64,000 bases of DNA from Labeo rohita (taxonomy: Eukaryota; Chordata; Actinopteri; Cypriniformes; Cyprinidae): positions 3,532,980-3,596,979 of the forward strand of contig NC_066882.1 in NCBI RefSeq assembly GCF_022985175.1. The letters are read 5' to 3'. Below, in pieces: positions 1 through 13,420 of the stretch. The notes beneath the pieces were generated by a model that worked only from the letters and a program-made list of their open reading frames with translations, was not told where the DNA came from and did not search any database. The stretch's first letter is position 1. Each line of letters starts with the position of its first letter. Both the position numbers and the translations under genes were made by a program.

Positions 1-3000
1 TGCGTTTGGTACTGGTGCTCTAGGAAGCCAATTGTGCTGCTCTAGATTCAAGAGCAATGCGGTCCACCTTAACGGTTTCTTTATCAGTCATTTAGTTATA
101 AGGTACTCCCATGTCTTCTCATTTACATCCGGGTTTTGGAAACAACACACGGTCAATCTAGGGAACAGAGACAAAGACGCGAGAAAACACAGTCAGTGAA
201 GCTGAAATGGCCCCAGTCGAGGGTATTACAGGCATTTAGCGCTGCCAGGGAAAGTATTTGTTTGAAGCCTTTACGTTTTGGTTAGCTGCTCTTTATATCC
301 GGCACGATTTATCGCTGTTTTGATTGCCCTTTCTGTTATCGCACCGGCAGTGTTTTCACTGGCCGTGAGGAATGTGAGCAGGAATGTGTTGATGTTACTG
401 TAAAGCCCAACACGCATCTCCTGCTCAGCACCTCCATCTCAGAACGATAAGAGCCTCTATCAGATTGGAAAGAATGTAACTGGCACAACCTGCCAGATGT
501 CTCGCTGTAACCCACTCCCTGGAGTTAGGGGCCCCAATATGCACGCTCAAGGAACCGATACAAACGTTAAAGACATTAAGTAAATTAAACCATCAAATGG
601 GGCCTTGTACCAAATTCTTGGTACAAGGAAATGCATGTGAACTGTTCAGCGGACTTTAATGCACCGTGTCAAGTGGGCTTTAAGATAAACACTTGACTGA
701 TATTGAACATGTGATGTTTGATGGGATTGAGCATGGTGCACCTGCAATAGTCTTGGCTCCAACAGCGCTGCAACCCTGGAAGCGAGGGTTATCTGGAAAG
801 GGTTGCTGGATTTTGATCAAGCTTTGTTCTATTGTTAACACCCCTGCGAATCCACACATACATGCACATAGGTTGTTAATAAAGCTCAGAATACAAATCG
901 AAGAGGTCAACTTTACAGCAATGGCGTCCGCCAGACCTTATCACTGCAGTCCTACATCTGAGAGCATAGCGTCTTATTTCGAATGCATCCAAACTCGAGA
1001 AAACAAATGACATTCCAATTCCTCCGCAGGTTATTTGTCATGCTGCCACCTCTGCCTGCTGGCATCATAAATCAAGGCCTGCCATTGGAGGATCTCCATT
1101 CAGGTCGCTTTAATCTCCAACCTCTTTTATCAAATGAAACCGTCCCTTTCTGTGACAGCAAAGAGTCCCAGCACTGGGCTACCGCATCTCACCACCTGCT
1201 TCAAGTTACGGCTGACGTCTGGCCACTGAGAGAACTTCTAACTCGCCGACAGAGGCTAGTGTCGGGTGTCTCGGCTCCAGGTGTGACGTTCTGTTATTGG
1301 GGCCTCCTCCTTTTCTTCTCTCTCAAATGTTCTCTCCCTCCTTCTCTCTAAAGATGGGGTGCCTCTGGAGTGGTGTTTGTCTTGAGGTCACGGTACAAGC
1401 TGTTGTCTCCAAATGAGGCCGTAAAGCACATGATGTAAAACATTCATCCTGCGTATCGCTCTGTCTCTAGTCCTGCCAAGGCTGGGTGAGCTGTACCATA
1501 AAACATCAATGCTGTTGTCTGACTCATAGCCGCATAAGGCCACGGAGGAAACACACACACGTGATCACAGCCATATGTGTCTGTCTGTGTGTTACCGAAA
1601 ACACATCCGACAATTATACACACGCCATCTTAAAGGGTTGATAAATGATGCTGCGTTTGAAGAGGAGGAAACTCTAACCAAGTTTATAAGATTGCGCTGA
1701 AGTTACATTAAGTAGGGTAAAATTATATGTTCAAATAAACAGCTAGCAAACTTTGTGTGACATGGATAGAGAAAATGCATTCATCTTGATTTTACAAAGA
1801 GAAAGTAGTCATTTTGAATTTAAATCCATGTAATTGCCTGGGTAGAATGTAAACTAAATTGCTAGTTGTAATACAATGCTTGACTTGAGCTGATAACTCA
1901 GGAGACTTAAGCTGGAAGTTTTCCTGTTGTGGTTCTTAATACTAGATTTTGTACTTAATTTCATTTTAAGATTTTAATTAAGATGCTTTGCACTGTAATT
2001 CCAGGTCAGTTTATCGAATCATAATCCGAGTGGTATGCCTTTGGGTTTTAACACATGGGGATGTTAAAAACCCATTTATACCTTCATAACGTTTCAGTTT
2101 TCTTGACCTGTCATAGATTTCCTTTCCCAGGATAATAATAATGAGGAAATAGCGCAAGCTTGTAAAAAAGATATGTGGTGGGATAACCAGGATCAGTCTC
2201 GTGATTAATCCCGCTTTGACTAACTCCGCCGGGAATTCCATCAAAAGGCCAGCGATTGTTTAATTGCCATCCCTGTTTTTCCCAACGCTTTACCTCCCTC
2301 CTTTCTGCCGGTGAGGGGGTCCTGCTGGAATCCGGCAGCCCCCACACACAGACCTAGAATTGCTTTCAGATGTGAATATTAGGTTCGGAAGAGGGGGATG
2401 CCAGCGTACCTAGCGTGGTTTAGGACCGGGCGAGCGCTCTTCAGCGTGTCTGGGTTCAAAAGCCATGCCAGGGGCTAGAGAAAATGAACATATTGGTCCT
2501 GGGGAGAAGACCTTTGCATTCATCCCCATGTCCCACCGCTGCTTCAGTCTGATCAAAGAGGCAATGAAAACTGCAGATAAGACGTACAGATTTGATTTTA
2601 GCTTTTCTTCAAACAACAGGCTTTATCATGAGTCCCAAAGCCATCAGACTGAACCACTCGCAGCGCTTTGCCTTATTCATCTGGTCTGCGTTACAGATAA
2701 AGCCAATTTTAGGGCCATTCTACCCACTTTATTATTGATGGATCCAATGGGGGTGGGGAGCCGGATAACATCTTGCCTGTTGATATTTGTAAACAACATT
2801 TCAGTGGAAATACAACTGATGTGGGAGACTGAAACACAAGGACATCAAACTACAGAAAGCTCACTGCATGCTCATAGAGGCATGATGAGATATCCATCTT
2901 GCTCTACCCTTTCCCAGATTTCAAAGTGAGGAAAACTACATTGTGGATGAAAGGCTGATACCATGTTGCCATAGATTAGTAGTTAGTGCACAACCTTATC

Positions 3001-5305
3001 CAAAGATTGACAACAGGGAGATAATCAACAGCTGGTGCGGTAGGGAAGGTTAATCTCGGTTCGACAGCTAAATCTTTTTTTTTTCTCCTTTTTTAATTTT
3101 GATAAAGATTGTTACTCTCGTGAATGGGTAACACTCAGGGTTCTATGCTTACTTTTCTTTTTAGGAGCACCTTCTAATCAATAATCAAAAACTCTGATCA
3201 AAAATTAGCCCTTCCATTATGAGGTGATATTTGACTCCTTAAAGTGATTTATAGAGGAATTTTGTTTTTACATTTGTAATGGCATTTTTATAACTCTATT
3301 AAAAGTATGTCATCTTTTAGGTCAAATTAAAAAATAATAATAATAATAATATTTTAGAAATTGATATTGTACAATTTCTAATTAAAACAACACAATAAGA
3401 AGAATAAGTTACCAATCAAATAAAATCAGTATTAACAAAATTAATTTGTACTACAGAGGTGGCACAGAAGAACACAAAAGTGGCTTGTAGGTGTATTTTT
3501 ATATGTTTAATGAGGCTCAGAGGTGGCATGAGTGCAATCACTGATTTAATTACTGAATCATTCATTCATTTGATTCGTTCCAACGGCTGATTCATTCAGG
3601 AATAAAGCAAGTGACTGTCTTTATGAATGGGAAATTGAATCACTGACTCACTAGATTTGTTTAAAAATGCACGTTCATTCATAAACGAAACACCGCTGTG
3701 TTTGAATGGAGATCCGCAGCGGCTCAGTTGTGACTTGTTTCAAACTATTTTTGACAACAAAATAGAGCAAAATCAGGCAATAGTGTTACAGTCAGACAAG
3801 GTAAGTCACTTAATATTAACTTCTTGTTTATGTAACTGTTGTATTAAATCAATATCTCATTTACAAACTCCCTTAAAATCATTAAAAGCCGCCACTCATC
3901 TTAGTTCATCGCAATCTTATTTACACTATTTTTACACTTTGTTTATTAAAGGATTGGTGAGACATGTCGGTGATACATTACTCAATGTTGCAAAAACACG
4001 TAGAAAACGTCTGAAGCTCCCCTCACACAAATATGCTGATCGGATCAGTTGCACTGGTGCTCCTTAATATTTTTTCATAGTTGCACGCAATAGTTTTCAG
4101 TCTTCAAATGAAACTTGGAAAAAATAAGAGGTCAGACGTCTGTGACTAAAATCATGTTAAATACCTTCATACAGCAGCACCTTTCGAGGACAACTGCAGA
4201 AAATCAATGTAAGATCTGGAAAGTAAAGGAGTACTAACAGTGCGTTAGCTGAAACAGCTATAGCGATGTATGGTATTCTTGTTATCCAAAACTGGGGTGT
4301 CAGATCATAATCAGCACCACACCTGCTGAGCTTTCCCAGAAGCCCCTCTGCATGGGGCCAGCATTAAATCCATCTAATAGCAAGTTTTCAAGTGAGACTG
4401 GGTGCAATTTCAGCTTCTGATAAATCCGAGCGTTCCTATTGGATGCATTTTTGGCTTCTTATTTAACAAGCATGTATTTAGTAACAGGCTTTTAATCTGC
4501 CTTGCTCTTTGAAGAAATTGTTCACAATTAAAAAGAGCTAAGAATAGAAGCCGCTTCGGGTGCTGGTTTATTTGTTTACTGTTGTTTCGCAGGACTTCAA
4601 GCTGTCGATATTCTCTCCTCTGCAACTCCTGCCTAGCACAACAGCCCAAAGATGATTCCTTTACACGTTTTACTGCCAAACAGTGTTGCAGGAACAGTTT
4701 GCCAAAACACATTTGGCAGTGCAAAACACACACTCTAAAATGACAATAAAATTTTTTTAAGATGCTCCTGAGGACCATTTTAGACTTCCTTTCCACTAGT
4801 ATCCACAAGTGCCAGCTCTTTGGGTCCAAAGGGCAATAACCAGCCCCACAAAAAGGCTTTTTGGCAACAGATATGGACTGGTTTGAGTTAGCAAAGAAGT
4901 AGCGTGAAAAACAAACGCATGCTGCTTCCTCACGCAATTAAACAGGCATGGATGCCACAACACTTATGGCCTGTAAGGCAGAATAGAGCAGTGGTTCTCT
5001 TCCTCCGTGGCCTTCTGTTAATGTTGATTTTAAATGAATGCACTAACTTATGAGTTCCTCCAGTCAGCAAATAGCTGCATGCCTCAAGCCAGATTTCACG
5101 CTGTGTTTTGCTATTAATCCTTTTAGAGTTTAGAAATATGGCAAAACAAGGTAATTCAACACAATCTGCAAACTAAACAGGTACACACAGAGTAAGGAGC
5201 AAAAAGTACTACCATGCACCATGGTACAGTAATAATGTCTGATTATTTTATAAAATTCAATCACAGTGTTACTTTGATAAAACCCCTACAAAGTAGGAAG
5301 CCTGT
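1..5305. other. Intergenic, largely unique sequence
   Basis: No splice-consistent exon, RNA gene or recognisable transposon. The first 1.4 kb and 2.2-2.9 kb are less AT-rich and of higher complexity than the rest. The longest open frames (2465-2929 + and 4410-4937 -) lack recognisable domains and splice context. Confidence 0.5.
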
Positions 5306-6205
5306 TTCTGACACAGAATAAAAAAAAAAAAAAAAAAAAAACAGCTTATCTTAGGAAAAAAAAGTCACAATTGCGAGAAAGTCACAGTTCTGACTTTTTT
5401 CTCAGAATTGTGAGTTTATATGAAATTCTGAGAAAAAAAGGCACAGTTGCAAGATATTAAGTCAGAGCTGTGATATAGGCCAATAAACTTGCAATTCTAA
5501 GATGATATCAGTCTTTTTTCCCTCAAAATTGGACTTTATAACTTGCAGTTGCAAGTTTATATCTCACAATTCTGAGAAAAATTCACGAGAATTCAAGAGA
5601 TACATTCTCGCAATTTTACGAAAAAAAAGTCAGAATTGCAAGATACAAACCCGAAATTGCAAGAAAAAAGTCAAAATTGTGAGAAATGAACTCACATTTG
5701 CGAGAAAATCAAAATTGCGAGATACAAACTCACAATTGCGAGAAAAATAGTCAGATTTGCGAGATACGCGCTTGCATTTGCGAGAAAAATGTCAGAATTG
5801 CAAAATACAAACTCGGAATTGTGACAAAAAGAGTCAGAATTGTGAGATATAAACTTACATTTCCAAGAACAAAAACAGAATTGCAAGATACAAACTCGCA
5901 TTTGCAAGAAAAAAAGTCTGAATTGTAAGATACAAACTCACAACTGCAAGAAAAAAAGTCAGATTTGCGAGATACAAACTTGCATTTACTAGAAAAAAGA
6001 CAGAATTGGGAAATACAAACTCGCATTTGCATAAATAGAGTCAGAATTACACGATACAAAATCACAATTGTGAGACAAAAGTCAGAATTGCAAGATACAA
6101 ACTCGCATTTGCAAGAAAAAAGTCAGAATTACAATTCTGACTTTACTTCTCACAATTGTGAGTTTATATCACACAATTCTAAGGGGAAAAAGTCAGAATT
6201 GTGAG
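5306..6205. repeat. Minisatellite of about 41 bp with inverted units
   Basis: After a run of A at 5320-5341, units of about 41-42 bp follow the pattern GTCAGAATTGCAAGATAC, AAACTCGCATTTGCAAG, then a run of A. About 20 imperfect copies are present. Some near 5390-5420, 5500-5590 and 6125-6190 are inverted (AATTCTGACTTT, ACAATTGTGAGTTTATATC), so single strands could fold into hairpins. The open frames across it only reflect the periodicity and are not genes. Confidence 0.9.
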
Positions 6206-8287
6206 ATAATAAGGCTCCCATACTATACTAATGTGACACCTAAAGCATTTTCATTTGCATTATATTTTTTATATTTAATCAAATTATTTTTTTTATATTT
6301 TTTTTAAGATTTTTCACTAGGTTTACAAATTACAAAATTTTCTTCAAAAAAAAAAAAATTCAGCTGTAATGTATTTCCATAAATTCATAAACAATTTTGC
6401 TGAAAAAAAAAAAAAAATGACATACAATACAAAACATTACTGACTGGTATGTAGTTCAACACAAGATGATTTCAAAATTATCACATGCCATCCTTGCAAA
6501 ACCTCAACCACATTAACCAGATCATTTTTCCACGGAAACAAATCAGCAGAATTGGCAACAACAACATAGAAAACATAAAAGAAAACCAGACGCTTATGAT
6601 GCAAGCCATAAAAATGGGCGTACAAGACAAATTAATGTAAAATATTCAGTTGAAAAGGCAGCGCTGGCCCAAAAGGGCAAGTGACGGTTAAACTAGCTTT
6701 GACAGAAAAAAATGTTTGTTTGTGTAACTGTAGCTGTGTGAGGTACCTGACATCCTTCCGCTTCCGTCAAACTCATTGCAGGGATATTCCTTTAACGTTT
6801 GAGCACATACTTCGCACTGTCCGTTTCTACACAACCGTACATAACGTTGCAACTCGCTAAAACGCAACTTGCTATTTTATTTATTTAGTTAGTGAATGAT
6901 GAGGTAGAAATGAAGGAAGACATCAATGACGGTAATGTTTGGTTTGGCATTTTGAGAATTATCCCATTCTGGTACAGACTAAGACAGCTGTTGTCTCTTT
7001 AAAATAACAGTTAAGATAATATAACTGAGTGATGGATGGCCAAAACACAACTGACTGTGGAGAGAAGAAATACAGGTCACCATTGCAAATGGAAAGACTT
7101 CACCTATTTCTTTTGAACTACTGTACACCTTAATTTAAACAGCAGTTTATGTGAACGTGCACTGACCAGTACAGTCATACTCGTATATAACTATATGTGC
7201 TGCAATAACACAGCATTCCCATATGGATAGTTTTCTTTCAATGTGGTGTGGAAACCTTTAGCAATAAATGATCAATGGAGTCACGCTGACCTGGTCAACA
7301 GATATCAGACATTTTATTAGGCAGAGAGAAAGTGAATCTCACTCTAGCACCTCTGAAGGCAACATCTGGACCTTGTCAAGGATGAGAGATTAGTGGTGGA
7401 CTAAAAAAATGGAGGAGGAAAAAAATAGCCAGAGAGAGACCAAAAAGGTTTCAATAGTTTATATGAAAAACATGTCATTCAGGTTTACCCTAAGGCTGTT
7501 GTTTTGTACAGCTTTGCCAAGATCCTCATCCTAAAATCAGGAGGTGCTGAACTGGCCATAGTGGAGATGAATGGATAAAAAAATGTGGCTTATGTTAAGG
7601 GCCCTCAGTAGGACACGATTTCATTGTTCAGACTTTGCTCCCCTGAACTGCGGCCTCTCCTGTTGCTCATCTGAGGGAAGCAGCAGGTCTAGAGCTGCAG
7701 ATTCTGAGAAAATTAGGCTTTTGTTTAAACAAAATGGGGTTGGCGCAGATGCTTGGAGGCATAAATGTAACCACTAACCACATAATGATACAGCATGACT
7801 TGCAATGAAAGCCATCGCTATAAATTCACTTAAAGAGTAGCTGACATGATTTTGTCATTTTTGGATCCTCCAAATATCTTTGGATCAAATTGCTATTTTG
7901 TAAACAGCGTTTATTTGTCTTAGTGTGTGATCCTCTGGCTGTGATTTCTTTGCCCATGTACGTGATTCAAGGCTCAAATTTCAGAAGAACGCTTATACTG
8001 TAGAAATCCAATCTAACTCTGTGATTAAAGCAAACTTTAACTTCAATATACTGCTTGTAATTTTATGCATCCCAGTCTCAAAGTATGGACATAATATGTA
8101 GATGGATTTGTTGTAAGCAAAAGAGTCATGTTGTTGGGAGCTTTATTTCAAATGCAATGTTTGCAATGTAAAATATACAAAGAATACTGTAAAACAGTAC
8201 TTATTATAACATTTTAAACAGTAGTATACTTACTCTATTGCTGTTCTTTGACATTAAACACGTTGCAAGTTTAATGCTGCATTAAGA
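6206..8287. other. Intergenic sequence without recognised features
   Basis: AT-rich start with homopolymer runs (6290-6420), then mostly unique DNA. Neither strand shows a gene, RNA or complete repeat that I can support. Confidence 0.45.
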
Positions 8288-9182
8288 TGAACACTTCTCT
8301 TCTGCTCACCAAGCCTTTAAGTTCAGTCAACTAAAATAAGTTTAGTCAACTTGAAATGTTAAGTTGTACTAAGTAACAACTTAGATATTTGTGTTTGCTA
8401 AACTTAACAGATGGGTAAGTAACCCAGCTGCCTTAAAATTTTAAGTTGATTCAAACCAAATATCTAAGTTGTCACTTAGTATAATTTAACATTCGAAGTT
8501 GAATAAACTTTTTTTGAGTTGACTGAACTTAAAATTTTAAGGCAGCCAGGTTACAAATTATTTTAAGTTGACTCAACAAATTGTTTTTTACAGTGTATTT
8601 GGATATATTTTAAAATGTAATTTATTCCTGTGATTGCAAAGCTGAATTTTTAGCGTCATTACTCCAGTCACATGATCCTTCTGAAATCATTCTAATATTC
8701 TAATTTGCAGCTCAAAAAAAAACATTTATTATTATTATTATTATTATTATGTTGTTGAAAACAGCGGTGTAGAATTTTGTCAAGTTTCTTTGATGAATAG
8801 AAAGTTCAGAAGAACATCATTTAACTGAAATAGAAATCTTTTATCACTTTTGATCAATTTAAAGCAACCTTGCTAAATAAAAGTATTAATATCTTTTTTA
8901 AAAAAAAGCTGACTGGTATTGTGTATAGTGTTAGAAAAGCTTTTTATTTCAGATAAATGCTGATGTTTGGATCTCTATTCTGAAGCATCATGTGAAACTG
9001 AAGACTGGAGTAATGATGCTGAAAATGTAGCATTTTTTTTTTTTTTAACAGTTTTTAAAATAGTAAAAATATTTCAAAATGTTACCGTTTTTGTTGTACT
9101 TTTGGATCAAATAAATGCAGGCTTGGGAAGCAAAAGAGACTTCTTTTACAAAAAACATTACAGATCTTTTGACTGGTAGTGT
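8288..9182. mobile_element. Inverted-repeat element, family B, disrupted
   Basis: Forward-sense family B sequence (TAAAATGTAATTTATTCCTG, TCACATGATCCTTC, TTTGATGAATAGAAAGTTC) runs from 8596 to about 8920. Reverse-sense sequence (GACTGGAGTAATGATGCTGA, TTGGATCAAATAAATGCAGG) continues to the terminal GACTGGTAGTGTA at 9182. An (ATT)n microsatellite lies at 8724-8752. The family C element at 8316-8595 replaces part of the left half. Non-coding. Confidence 0.7.
8316..8595. mobile_element. Small inverted-repeat element, 5'-truncated (MITE family C)
   Basis: It shares blocks with the complete copy at 12941-13291, such as AAATTTTAAGGCAGC, GGTTACAAATTATTTTAAG and TTAAGTTCAGTCAACT. The right end TTTTTTACAGTG|TA is intact and the left end is missing. 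It sits inside another repeat: GCTCACCAAGCC just before it and ATATATTTTAAAATGTAA just after it are parts of the family B element. Insertion was accompanied or followed by loss of flanking sequence. Confidence 0.75.
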
Positions 9183-11780
9183 ATGTTTGTCCGTCACCTT
9201 TTTCGTTACAAATTAAATTTTATGAATTTCTTTAAAATTACATTTGAATTTCAAATCCGTTTGCTACCTTAATTCAAATTCAGGAATTGTTTTCAAATTT
9301 TAAATGAATTCTCAATAGAGTACTGAACCTTTTAAGTGCTAAGTTGGGTGAAACTGCAATTATAAAGGCAATCGTAAAGGCTCTTTACCCCATTTGAACC
9401 AAACCATGACAAAAAAAAAAATCTTGATCGCCCCATATGTGGCATCAGTGGTGCCTATTTTTGAGCACACTGCCCCCTTGTGGACTACAACAATGATCTT
9501 TGCATAGGTCACGGCATCTAATTTGGCAACCGAGCAGATATTTTTGAGGCACGCAGGCAGACGTTAACATTGTTTGCTCAGGGATAAATCACGACCTCAT
9601 GGGGCGCCACAGTCTAGAACGCTTTCGCTGTCATGCCCAGACACTTGCCATTTACCACATAGTTGTTTTGTTAAGGCAGTTCAGTTGTGCTGAAAGTGCT
9701 TCCCTTAAATCACAATGGGCAGAAGTGAAATGAAGATAAAGACTGTGGAAACGGTAATCTAGACTGCAGGAGAGACACACGGGGACCAGGATGTCACCTC
9801 TCCCAACCCCCTACTCCTCTTCACACAGCTCACTGTGGAAAAAAAGTGACATGTCAGCCCTTTTATAGGCCACGGACCCATGGAGTTTGCCATTAGGCCA
9901 CAATCTGTTTCCTCAGCACCTTCCCAGCAGCCCAATAATTCTGAGCATTCTGAAGCTCCCGACCCCACACACCCCCCCACGCGAAGCTCGGTCATCAATC
10001 TCTCACACTGCTCTGGAATGGAGCCTCGGTTTGTTAAGGAGCTCGACAAAGCTATTTTGGTTTTGCGTAATTCCACCACTCCTGTATAAATTTTGGTTTT
10101 GATTTATTGCATGTGTTATTGCTTGTCACACACTTATATAAATCAATCAGAATTAATCAAGCAATAAAACTCATCAGGAATTCCCGTAAGAGCATGGTAT
10201 GAGAGTGTCTCGGAGATTTTTGTTGGATCTTTATAAAGAGAATCGCATTCTATGATATCATTACATTTGTCAGATTAAATGAGGACATCAACTGGATTTA
10301 ATTAACTACTTGAAACATAAAGCATAATTGATTGGCGTAACTCAAAGAATGCACGCTATTTTGCTGGCTGCAATCGTCTCGGCTATTAGGAATTGCTTAT
10401 TACCAGAAACATTTCTCAGCTAGAAAAACCGGAAAGCTGTTATGGCTATAATCGTTCCTCAATGGTTTTCGAGAACTTCGTGGAATGCGGCCCCTCTAAA
10501 CATTTAGTCTTTTCCTGAGATTGATCAAGTTAAAATATAACATGTTTCTGAAGTTTATATGACGTGAAACATTTCTTCCTGTGTGGCTACATTTCTCAGA
10601 GATTCCTATTCCAGGGCTGGAATAACTACCGAGATTCCTGAGTGGGAAAAATAATTGGCGTATTATTTCTGCGGATGCCAGAGTAAAATGTACATTTGGC
10701 ACGTAATCAAACGTGAAACTCAAACCAATTTTTATCTCTGCGAAAGCCGATTACTGAATATTTTAGGAATTAAAGGTGGAACATTACGCGCTTGTCATAA
10801 TATTTGCAAACTGTGTCGAAAAATGATTCCATTTGCTAGTTTTCAGTTGACTGCAAAGGAAACCAGGTTGAGAAATTACACTTCATATGGCCTGTTGATT
10901 AAAGAGGCCGACACCAGCTTGGAACAAGATTATTTTCTACCGGGGTATGTTTATGTAGGCAAAAAAGATGGATTTAAAATCATTCTGATAATCATTTTAA
11001 AGAGCCAGATTGGGTACAAACAGCTTCTTAAAGTAATAACTTTACATAGTGACTTAATATGTTTGTGCTATTAATACTGGAAATACCTGAAACAAATGTA
11101 ATATTTATGGCAGATATAGCACTGGTTAGATTTGTGTGAAAGGCTTTACCAGCTTTTTTACCAGAAAAACGCTACATACATGAACGTTAACTCACAAACT
11201 GGTGAATGGGATCAATACATTTACCAGGGTGTATGGTTAACAACCGCATTATTTTCATTATCTCTTGGTTTAAATCATATTGAACAGTTTGATTGCAGTG
11301 GTCTGTCACCGGCTGGTCTAAATGAATCGAGGTCTTGGGTGAGGTAGAGGCATTTAGTGCTACAGCATTACAAGGCTGTCTGGAAAACATCTAAATTAGG
11401 GAGAGAAGGAGTTGTGTTTTTCTTGAGAGGACTGATGGTGGTTCAGACTGATAAGAAATCAGACGAAACAGAGGGCCGGACCATATAATGGAGAAATGAG
11501 CAGAGTACATCTGCTGAACATTACAATCCTCGGAAGCACATCTGAAAGAACAGGCTAATGAAGACACTAGGCTCTTTTTATTAAAGCTGAAGTGTGTAAT
11601 TCTTGGGATGTTAAAATACTTTTTCCTTGCAGTTTAATATGCAGAGACAAGTATAAATAAGTCATTTGTAAGTTAATTTTACCAAAGAGTGTAAATAATG
11701 TTCCAAGGGCATACACTTGAGAAGGGACACTAGGGACATCCTTACCAATAGCCAACTTTTTAACCTAAATTGTCTCTAAC
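9183..11780. other. Intergenic, mostly unique sequence
   Basis: No gene recognised. 10100-11080 is a long, complex, repeat-free stretch with several homeodomain-type TAATTA cores and could include conserved non-coding sequence. 9880-10090 is C-rich. Open frames here are short and unsupported. Confidence 0.4.
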
Positions 11781-11799
11781 AAAAAAATTGTTTAAACAA

Positions 11800-12790
11800 T
11801 TAAATATATGTGTATGAAACCACTATTGCTGTGATTTCTGTTTCCACATACTTATCCAAGTCCACTTTGAACAAAGAAAAAAGAGGTTTAGAGCAAGTAA
11901 ACTTCTGTTTATGAATGTGAAATTTAGCTAACAGAAAACACAATTTAATTATGTAATATTGTCCTGTATTCTCCATAGAATATTCAGATAATCCAAACAA
12001 AGCATCTTTAAAACAAAATGAGAAGTCACTTACAAAATAAGATTGTATAAACACCAAAAAATCTGACCAAAATTTCTCTTTGTGGGTGCATTGCCAAAAC
12101 AAATGAATGAAGTCTTCTTCAGAAGAATGACAAAAACTTCAGTTCACTTCAATGTCAGGCTTACATTTCCTAAAAAAGACTTTAGTCGGGTAACATTTGT
12201 TAAGTTTAAAAATCATCTCTTTTACTTTGTTAGTAAGCAGATACTTATAAGGCAAGGTCCGTACTTTCTCCCAAGGTATATTCTCCACAATATTACTCCA
12301 ATACGGTATTACATAGGGAATTGTTGTTATCTCAGCCTGGAAGAGAGCTCTGATTTTATAGTTATTTTTCTGACAATTTGCAGAAAAGCATACACCTCCA
12401 ATCATTGTGTCAGTTAAATTCAGAGAGTAAGAACACGGCCATGGAAATGTAGTACCTTGCAACAGAAAAGACACACCAGAGGGAATGGCATTGAAAACAA
12501 CTGCATATTCATCAGCAGATACAGGAATATTATATTTCTGTAAAAAATCTGAATAATTATAAACTCTGCCTTGTGAGTTAAAAAGCTGTCCAACTAAAAG
12601 AAGGTTGTTTTCAAACCAATCCTTGAAAAAAAGTGATTTATTCTTGTAAAGAATATTCTCATTGTTCCATAAGTAATATTTGTGTGTAGAGAAGTTGTGT
12701 TTGTATATGAGGGACCAGGCCAAGAGCATCTGCTTCTGGAAATTAGAAAGTTTGATAGGGATTTTTGAGACATTATAATTACAGAGTAAA
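11800..12790 (-). pseudogene. L1-type LINE fragment, C-terminal end of ORF2
   Basis: On the minus strand an open frame (12921-12139) contains segments I recognise from fish L1 ORF2 C-termini: KLSNFQKQMLLAWSLIYKH, NKSLFFKDWF and VPYWSNIVENIPWEKVR. Beyond a TGA at 12139-12141 the same frame continues with SFC, then HLFWQC and HKEKFWSDF, down to about 11800. This is the Cys-His finger that follows the reverse transcriptase domain. The TGA stands where the first Cys of that finger is expected. The polymerase core is absent, so this is a 5'-truncated, dead copy. Confidence 0.8.
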
Positions 12791-12940
12791 AAAAAAAATC
12801 CAGTCCTCCTTGTTTTACTGGATCGATCGGAACTTCCCGTTTTGCGAATCACTGATTTAGCCTGGAACTCCAAAAAAAAGAGAGAAAAGAAAGAAAGAAT
12901 ACACAAATACAATGGAGTCATTTAAATATTAATTTCTCTA

Positions 12941-13291
12941 CACTGTAAAAAAAAGTTTGTTGAGTCAACTTAAAATAATTTGTAACCTGGCTGCCTTCAA
13001 ATTTTAAGTTCAGTCAACTCAAAAAATGTTTATTCAACTTGAAATATTAAATTATACTAAGTGACAACTTAGATATTTGAGTTGAATCAACTTAAAATTT
13101 TAAGGCAGCTGGGTTACTTACCCATCTGTTAAGTTCAGCAAACACAAATATCTAAGTTTTTACTTAGTACAACTTAACATTTCAAGTTGAATAAACTTAT
13201 TTTAGTTGACTGAACTTAAAATTTTAAAGCAGCAGGGTAACAAATTATTTTAAGCTGACTCAACAAATTGTGTTTTTTATTTTTTACAGTG
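12941..13291. mobile_element. Complete small inverted-repeat element (MITE family C), 351 bp
   Basis: It begins CACTGTAAAAAA and ends TTTTTTACAGTG, with TA on both sides (12939-12940 and 13292-13293). Long internal inverted stretches (GTTGAGTCAACTTAAAATAA against its reverse complement near 13240-13265) make it nearly palindromic. There is no coding capacity. The TA flanks suggest mobilisation by a Tc1/mariner-type transposase, which is inference. Confidence 0.8.
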
Positions 13292-13293
13292 TA

Positions 13294-13377
13294 GTGGACT
13301 ATATGTAAACACCTTTTATGTGAAATAGTACAGGTCAGTACTAAATAAAAAAATAACATGCATTTCGTATGATTCCT

Positions 13378-13420
<43 letters not shown>

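Noticed and set aside
2465..2929. 154-aa open frame on the plus strand
   Set aside because: No family similarity, mixed composition and overlap with an opposite-strand frame. Kept only as complex unique sequence.
4410..4937. 175-aa open frame on the minus strand
   Set aside because: No recognisable domain, low complexity in places, no splice or promoter context. Chance frames of this length occur in unique vertebrate DNA.
5502..6204. Overlapping open frames rich in repeated NCEIQT- or ILxxxCEFVS-like residues
   Set aside because: They are translations of the 41-bp minisatellite on both strands.
9421..9560. GCCCCCTTGTGGACTAC-like motif resembling a transposon end
   Set aside because: Such GCCCCCT-TGG motifs are common in fish repeats, but no partner end or duplication was found here.
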